Below are positions 58,185 through 64,000 of a stretch of 64,000 nt of DNA, piece after piece; position 1 is the stretch's first letter, and the number at the start of each line of letters is the position of its first letter. The position numbers and the translations under genes were made by a program. The stretch covers positions 186,001 to 250,000 of the forward strand of contig JAUIRK010000029.1 of NCBI GenBank assembly GCA_030549495.1. The letters run 5' to 3'. The notes beneath the pieces were generated by a model. The model saw only the letters and a program-made list of their open reading frames with translations. It was not told the DNA's origin and did not search any database. The DNA is from Nectonema munidae. Its lineage: Eukaryota > Nematomorpha > Nectonematoida > Nectonematidae.

Positions 58185-59569
58185 TTCTTGTAGTGAAGCA
58201 CTCGAGTTCTGTAAACAAAACTATTGGTTGAACGATTGCACAAATTCATGTTTGATAAATAACATCTGAAAGTTTTTGCAAAATATTGCCTTGAAAAGTT
58301 TCAAAAAATATTTGTTGTCAATAAGTCCCACAGAAGAACATTGATATTACCTTGCTGCAAAGATATATTGAATGTGCTAAGAAGTTCTGAAGTTGTAAAG
58401 TTGGAACACATCTTCATGTTAAACGATACCGTTAGAAGACTAATAGGAGAGATGTCTGATGACATGTCAGAAGTGGTTTTATTGGTTCAGAATTCGATTT
58501 TCAACTTTTTTCTCAGACATATGAAATGATGGATCCTTGCAACTTGTCTCAGCTTTGCGTTTACGTACGATATGTATATGATAAGAACCTGGTAGATAAA
58601 TTTTTATTTTGCAAAACTCAGCAATATAACAAATGTTTTTACAGCACAATGTATTAAGACGGAATGTGGCTAAGGAAAAATCTCCAGATATAATTAGTTG
58701 CGACGATCCATAAAACTATACCCGATGAGTTGAAAAATGTTTTCAATGAAGTATTTCATTAAAGCAAATGCTTCAAATCTTGTTTTTTTCAATTTGAAAA
58801 ACTCTTGCTGCACTCAAACGTGAAGTGACTTTCCAAAGGAAAATTTTCCAACCGATATGTGGAAAAAAGGCAAAAAATTTCTCGAAGGCAAACTAGATGT
58901 GAATTTAGAATTTTCTGATCTCGGTGTTCCCATATTTCTATCATTTTTAGTGAACATATTTGAATATATGAATTCCTTTAACTTTGCGCTGCAAGGAAAA
59001 GAGATCAGAGTGCTCCATTGTAATAAAAAATTACAGCTTTTGGATAATTGCATTCTTTGTCAAGAAAAATTTTGCTCGATTTTCGAACATATTTGTTGAT
59101 GAAAATAAGATTTTCATTAATAAAAATACCCTGGAGGCCATAAAACACCGTGTAGCATGCCAAGAAAATCCTCTTTATTTTCTTAATCTAAAAAAATTTA
59201 CAAATCAAAAATCTGTTTATAATCTCGCTTAGTAATGTGGCCTCAGAACACTTCTTAATTAATGAACAGTTTATTGATTTGTTTAATGATTGAAGAGTTT
59301 CAAAACAGGTTTTTCTGAAATATCACATTGCGATTTTTGGATTGAAATGGGAGAGTCAGCTTGCAATGATTGATTCGATTTGCCACTATACATATGAGTG
59401 TGAGCAAGCTTTTTCCATGCTACTTACCATTGAAACCAAATCTCGAAACAGTTTGGAAGTGGATAATGATATAAAGGTTGCATTGGCCCAAACAGCCAAA
59501 TTTAGACAAACTGGTTTAGGAAAAGCAGATGCCATTGAGATTTGGATTGTCCAGACAATTTTTGGATAA
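58058..59569 (+). pseudogene. Decayed hAT transposase, SCAND3/ZBED5 type
   Basis: Blocks in order: KYDDSHLKFRFTGLMSGGEE then C..F.C(E), BED-finger-like (about 58058-58170); LPCCKDILNVL, MLNDTVRRLIGEMSDDMSE (58341-58500); LCVYVRYVYDKNL and FLFCKTQ (about 58550-58620); LGVPIFLSFLVNIFEYMNSF, NFALQGKEIRVLH (58857-59095); and the dimerisation part WESQLAMIDSICHYTYECEQ, AFSMLLTIETKSRNSLEV (59342-59569). This is the order found in SCAND3 and ZBED5-type hAT proteins. Frames change at several points and parts of the catalytic core are missing. Confidence 0.75.
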
Positions 59570-59852
59570 ACAATGGTGTCGATTTTTTAGTACAGTTGTT
59601 TATATGTTGATTAATTTTTTTTAAATGAGACTCCGAGCTATTAAAAAATTTTAGTTAGACCGCTACGCCAACATTTTTTAGAAAGATTGAGAACAACACT
59701 TCAAGCTCAACAAGGGAACAAAAACATTCATATATGATAGATCACTACTCATCAGATGTAATTAAGTATTTACCCCACATTATTATTGCCATTTACCAGT
59801 CGGATGGTCATAGTCTACCTGTGTAGTCTATAAGATATGATATACTCTAACC

Positions 59853-60000
59853 AAGTGAAGGTTTTATAACATGACTAAAAATGATCGCTTTTGTAAATAT
59901 TTAGGGAGCTGAAATTTTAGTTGAACCGATTTTATATTTGGTGTTCGAAGATCAAACATTACTTTGTCTTCTAAAGACCATATGGAAAGGTTGCATTAGA
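59853..60000 (+). repeat. Dispersed repeat, partner of 19556-19712
   Basis: AAGTGAAGGTTTTATAACATG to TAAAGACCATATGG is similar to the copy that follows the hAT MITE in the DCN1-like intron. Here it lies between the hAT transposase relic and the right arm of the inverted duplication. Confidence 0.65.
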
Positions 60001-60297
60001 GAACTTAAAATCATAAATTATTTATTGAAATCTATTTTCTCTTTAATAAAAAATAAGTAAATATTTTAAAGTAAATAATTTTCGTCAATAAATGTTTTGT
60101 TATTAATTTTCCATTTTTTATCTTATACTCATGATATAAAGAAGACATTGAAGGTTTTTAAGAATAAATAATGATTAAAAATAGAAATAATTTAGTTTCT
60201 GATCTGCAAAAAATAAAAAAATGTCGTCGTGTAAATAATCAAAATATGTAAATAGTACATGTCCAAATAATATAAATAAAAATGAAAAAAATTGAAG

Positions 60298-60927
60298 GCA
60301 AGCTGTTTTCCACACCACCATGACGGGCTTTAAATAGTGGATGCAAACATTTCAGAACACAAAGGACATTTTTGTTCCTCTTCCCCACTAGACGTTAATC
60401 CAGTAAAACAAAATTTCAAGTGTGAGTCGTCATATTTCATTTTTAGGCCATTAAGAAAATGGACATTTACAAATTAGGAATGAAAAGCAATGAAAGAAAA
60501 AAATAGTACTCAATTCAAAGACTAATTTATTTATTCTTTTTAAATGTGATTTATTGGCAAAAATGGCAAATGACCCAATATGGGTGCAATATTTTGGGAA
60601 AAAAACGATTTACTCAATGTCACCTTCTCGATCCCCATTGAACTTCTTCGCAGCAGGTGAAATCCAGTTTGAAAACCACTGATTTAGAAGATTGATCCAA
60701 TCAGAATTACAAAAAAGGTAATTTGACTTCATAAAATCTATGCAGTTGTGGTGTGATTCAGAGCAAAAAAAGTGTGGATTGAGGAATTAAAGGAAAAGCT
60801 CAAAGCGGGATATGCCATAAATTGAGTCCACTTTGGGCGTTAAATGTTAAGTTTGTGTTCAATTAGAGTAGATTGTTTTATAAAATATCATACATACAAA
60901 AATCTTTTTAAAAGTCTTTCATAATAA
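60298..60927 (-). repeat. Right arm of the ~610-bp inverted duplication
   Basis: Reverse complement of 57578-58184: TGACGGGCTTTAAATAGTGG at the inner side, CACTGATTTAGAAGATTGAT across the hAT terminus, and AAAAGTCTTTCATAATAA at the outer side. It carries an antisense copy of the first codons of the transposase. Confidence 0.9.
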
Positions 60928-61155
60928 TTATTTCAATTAAAATAAAGTTTTTTTTTTACTAACTATCTTTTTATTGAAAAAACAGTATAATGATGACGAA
61001 GCTATCATATATATTACAGCTGAATCAGTTGTGAATACAATAATAGAGAGCATACAGAGTTCAAATTGAGTAGTTCACATGTCAGTTTTAATTGATGTTT
61101 TATTGATTTAGTGAACATTTGTATATTCAAAAGCAAAACTCAGCCTTGACTCATA

Positions 61156-63320
61156 ATGATACCTGGTCAAAAGCAAAAACTTTCTGCCTATGATGCATGC
61201 AGATTTCAAGCTGAAAGGGTGGAAGGCCTATTGTGCACTTTCAACGTCTCATGCAAACGATGAAGCTGTTCTTCGAGACTCGATAGTGAACCACTCACAC
61301 GAAGGATTTTTTATCACAAGATCTGCAATTTGTGTTCATGCCCAGAGAATAAACAGTGATCCAAACTTTAAGGCTTTTCCTGGAGGGTGCATAAATTTTA
61401 TGAACAGACATGAACCTTCTTTTTGCTTTTGTGCAAATATCACCCAGAAACTCCCGGATAAGTTGGATCATAAAATCACCCAATTTCAGAGCCATTTCAT
61501 CAAACTAAAGAATCTTCATGTTTATCCCCTTTCGTGTATTGCCAACATGAACGTAACCCCAAATTTTCATCGACCTTCCCGGCAACATAACTGTGCATCC
61601 AGTTAGTGACAAAACAGTCCTTATCAGAACCATAGGTAATGAAAAATATCATTTTACCGTGGTTTTGTGTGTGTACGCAGATGGTACCAAGTTGAAGCCA
61701 ATTCTCATCTTCAAAAGAAAAACTGTTTATAAAGAGAAGTTCCCAATTGGTGTGGTTGTTCATGTGAATGAAAAGGGGTGGGTGGACATTGGAAAGAGAC
61801 GCCTTGTTTGTTTACCTCCAGAAAGTTTGGAGATTTCGTCCTGGAGCACTGCGTCAACAGCACAGCCTGATGATTCATTTCGCGCAAACTTAATATCTCA
61901 CCCATCGAGGATACAACACGTCTTGCTATCATACCTGATCAGCAGGGTGAGGAAAAATTGACCCAAAAAATTGACTTTTTAATGTTTCATTGAATTGAAC
62001 AACTATGAACACTTTAGAGAAAGTATTGAAAATTATTTCAAAGAATCCATGACTTTGTAATACAACAACATATAATTAATGACATTTTCTGATTTAAAAT
62101 TCGATCATTTTCTAGCAGTTTTTCCAGTTTATAAAAAGATCTTTCTAGTTCTAAAGTTAAAACTTGACAATTTTGTAATTTGGGATAAGTACTGCGAGAG
62201 ATTTGAAAGTTTTCCATATTCATGATTTTATTGATTTCATTTTATTTGAATCTATTTTCAAGATAACTTTTAACGCCACATTCGTCTTAAATGAAATAAT
62301 GTTGAAACAAGTGAAGGCATCTTCAACTGAAAAAGTCTCTATGTTGACCTTTTCCTACTAAATCAATGAATCGTAAATATTCTCGAATTATTATTGTTAA
62401 CAAGTTTTATTTTCTTTTTTTAACAATTTCTTGATATTTGGCAATAAAATTCCATCATCTTCATCATTAATTTCTTCATTGCTGGAAAATTTTAATGAAA
62501 ATATTTTGCGGCTTGCAACCAATTTGTCAATTTCGTTACAATTGGAACTGAAGTGTTGCCGATAGGTTTGAAAAGAGAACGTCTTTTTCTATTACTAATT
62601 ATGAATGATTTAATGCCGGGAATCTACAAGTTTGCAGTATAACTTAACTTTTAATGTAAACTTGTGTAAAAGATGTGAAAAACATGCAATGATAAAAAAG
62701 TTTGGGAATAAAATTCCATAACTTCTGCAGCGGGTATATCATATGTAACCGCGTTTGTCAACAAAAAAAATTTGTCTTACAAAAAACTTCTTCATGTTTA
62801 ACCTCAGTCAGGCAAACTTTACAGTAAAACCTTTTATTAGATGAAAAAAAGCCCAACTACTTCGGAAGTGTTGATATAAAGAAGAAATCTTTTATGTATC
62901 GCTTATAACAATTTTAGGCACATTGAATCAAAAAGTGTTAAATATAAAATTGACTTTATTGACCTAAACTCGAAAAATTGTCTTTAATTGACTTAAAAAT
63001 TTGAAATTAGTTCAAAATTTTTTAGGCTAAACAAGTAAAGATCTTCTTCAAAGAGTTTTGCTAAACGGAAATAAAAGTTGACTTTATTGACTTTACTCGC
63101 CCTGCTGACAGTTTACATCTCTTTTGCAACCATTACATGTTGGGCTTAAATAAACCATTCAACAGAAGATGAAATTCTTTGGCACGACCAGGAACAAGAC
63201 TCTCAAGATGTGTTGGATGAGGACGACCTCCTTAATGATATCATTACTGAGAAACAAGAACAACAGCTGTTCAACGAATCCAGAGATAAAGAAGTTTATT
63301 TAAAGTATTTTTGTAGTTGA
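61156..63320 (+). pseudogene. Pogo/Tigger (CENP-B-like HTH, DDE_1) transposase relic
   Basis: N-terminus KQKLSAYDACRFQAE (HTH pattern SYDAAFKLK), then from 61190 a frame with AVLRDSIVNHSHEGFFITRS (CENP-B HTH), CINFMNRHEPSFCF and ITQKLPDKLDHKITQFQSHF. After a frame change near 61560-61600 come VLIRTIGNEKYHFTVVLCVY, ADGTKLKPILIFKRKTVYKE and KFPIGVVVHVNEKGWVD. Then, in another frame, KVWRFRPGALRQQHSL. After the nested insertion: FTSLLQPLHVGL, then a deletion, then the acidic tail with DSQDVLDEDDLLNDI. The family normally has D-D-D catalytic residues (MDET..., LDSFRAH); here MDET reads MNVT and the second block is disrupted. Inactive. Confidence 0.85.
61943..63104. mobile_element. Nested hAT-type element inside the pogo transposase gene
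   Basis: Ends CAGGGTGAG and CTCGCCCTG. The flanks CTGATCAG (61935-61942) and CTGACAG (63105-63111, one base lost) form an 8-bp-type target duplication. Removing the insert and one copy restores the pogo frame IPDQ-FTSLLQP. The 1.16 kb interior holds no recognisable transposase; minus-strand KFSSNEEINDEDDGILLPN near 62520-62430 may be a relic. TTGACTTTATTGAC words recur near the right end. Confidence 0.8.
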
Positions 63321-63501
63321 AATAAATCAAATCGCGCCTTGTTTGTTTTTGTTTCACCCAATTTTGGGGCGAGAAATCGGTTGAAAATTTTGCTGTCAAA
63401 AAGAAAGAATTTTAGTTCGAGTTCATCGATTTTTATAGAATTTTGACTGAAATTTATCCTCGATTTTTACTCAATATCGACTTCTATTCACGTATATACG
63501 G

Positions 63502-64000
63502 TAAATAGTCTAAATCGATCCGTATGAAAAATTTCGTAAAAATTAATAAAAATTTTTTTTTGTCATAAGCCATACTTTTTATCATAATTATATTTCCATT
63601 AAACATACTATGGTGAAAAAATTTGAAAAAAAAATTATTTTTTTGAAAAATTTTAAGGTGTCCTCCCCCTACAAAATTTTCGAAAAATTTCAAACTTATC
63701 CAATTTTCGATGTTAACATCTTATTTTAAAGGAAATTTTATACTGATTATGAAAATGTATAAATATTTTAAATTATTATTTTTTTAAATAATTTTTTTAG
63801 CCTTTGAACTTGATAAAATGACAAAAATTCCAACTTTGACCTCAAAAAAATTAAAAAATCATTCGATTCATTTCAAAAAAATTATGTATTTGGAATCAGC
63901 GTATCAAACCCTATCAGAATACCCTTTAAAATTTTTATTTTTTAAATTTTGGATTTTTTCAGGCCTTTTCAGCGGGCTCAAAATTATGACTTCACATATA
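63502..64000. other. No gene seen
   Basis: Very AT-rich right edge. A patch GTGTCCTCCCCCTAC at about 63658-63672 inside AAAATTTT-rich DNA may be a MITE end, but no partner was found in the window. Confidence 0.4.

Larger units (their letters stand above)
57821..60681 (+). mobile_element. hAT element (SCAND3/ZBED5-like), decayed
   Basis: Starts CAGTGGTTTTCAAACTGG and closes CCAGTTTGAAAACCACTG, inverted hAT-type ends. The right end is part of an inverted copy of the left end, not an independent 3' terminus. The 8-mers next to the ends are inverted copies (TTCTAACT; ATTTAGAA) rather than direct duplicates. The transposase relic lies at 58058-59569. Confidence 0.75.
61156..63501 (+). mobile_element. 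Pogo/Tigger-type DNA transposon, interrupted by a hAT insertion
   Basis: The transposase relic spans 61156-61942 and 63105-63320. The right end ACGTATATACGG at about 63490-63501, preceded by CTCAATATCGACTTCTATTC, has the look of pogo/Tigger termini and is followed by TA, the expected target dinucleotide. A matching left end was not found between 60928 and 61155, so the left end is probably lost next to the inverted duplication. Confidence 0.75.

Overview
The window looks like a stretch of an AT-rich, repeat-laden invertebrate genome, most likely an arthropod. A copepod such as a sea louse would fit the low GC and transposon mix, but that is inference. Host genes are split by introns with GT/AG borders, and there are no bacterial operon signs. 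Host coding sequence is sparse: (1) the first two coding exons of a TOM1-like VHS-domain gene, minus strand, 3183-3990; (2) a DCN1-like (DCUN1D) gene, plus strand, six exons seen between 17849 and 26633; (3) a complete linker histone H1 gene, plus strand, 54257-55192, with one intron inside the globular domain; and (4) an unidentified 3' terminal exon at about 44649-44878.

Nearly everything else recognisable is mobile DNA at different stages of decay. From left to right: a reverse-transcriptase fragment (4395-5310); a 5.1 kb Mutator-like element with 94-bp near-identical terminal inverted repeats and a broken OTU/FLYWCH/MULE coding region (5485-10578); a whole-looking two-ORF LINE with RNase H, minus strand (10576-15860), whose tail abuts the right end of the Mutator element; a perfect 44-bp-arm hairpin and satellite-like tandem repeats (15889-16770); a hAT MITE and a LINE relic inside DCUN1D introns; a pair of inverted tandem-repeat arms 9 kb apart (28900-29790 and 38690-39770) enclosing a decayed LINE (34850-38033); hAT pieces (30.7, 41.1, 44.0 kb); three tRNA-type SINE copies (33.6, 42.3, 45.5 kb); a hairpin element (46.4 kb); a piggyBac relic (49.1-50.0 kb); two MITEs (53.1 and 55.5 kb); a second Mutator relic (55.7-57.0 kb); a LINE 3' fragment (57.2 kb); a hAT whose left end and flank are present again in inverted form (57.6-60.9 kb); and a pogo/Tigger transposase gene split by a nested hAT-type element (61.2-63.5 kb).

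The host genes are unrelated housekeeping genes (endosomal sorting, cullin neddylation, chromatin) and do not form a functional cluster. The most informative biology is in the duplicated VHS exon upstream of the TOM1-like gene, the intron-bearing H1, the intact LINE, and the nested or inverted transposon structures. I saw no CRISPR array, rRNA, clear tRNA gene or complete novel multi-gene system.
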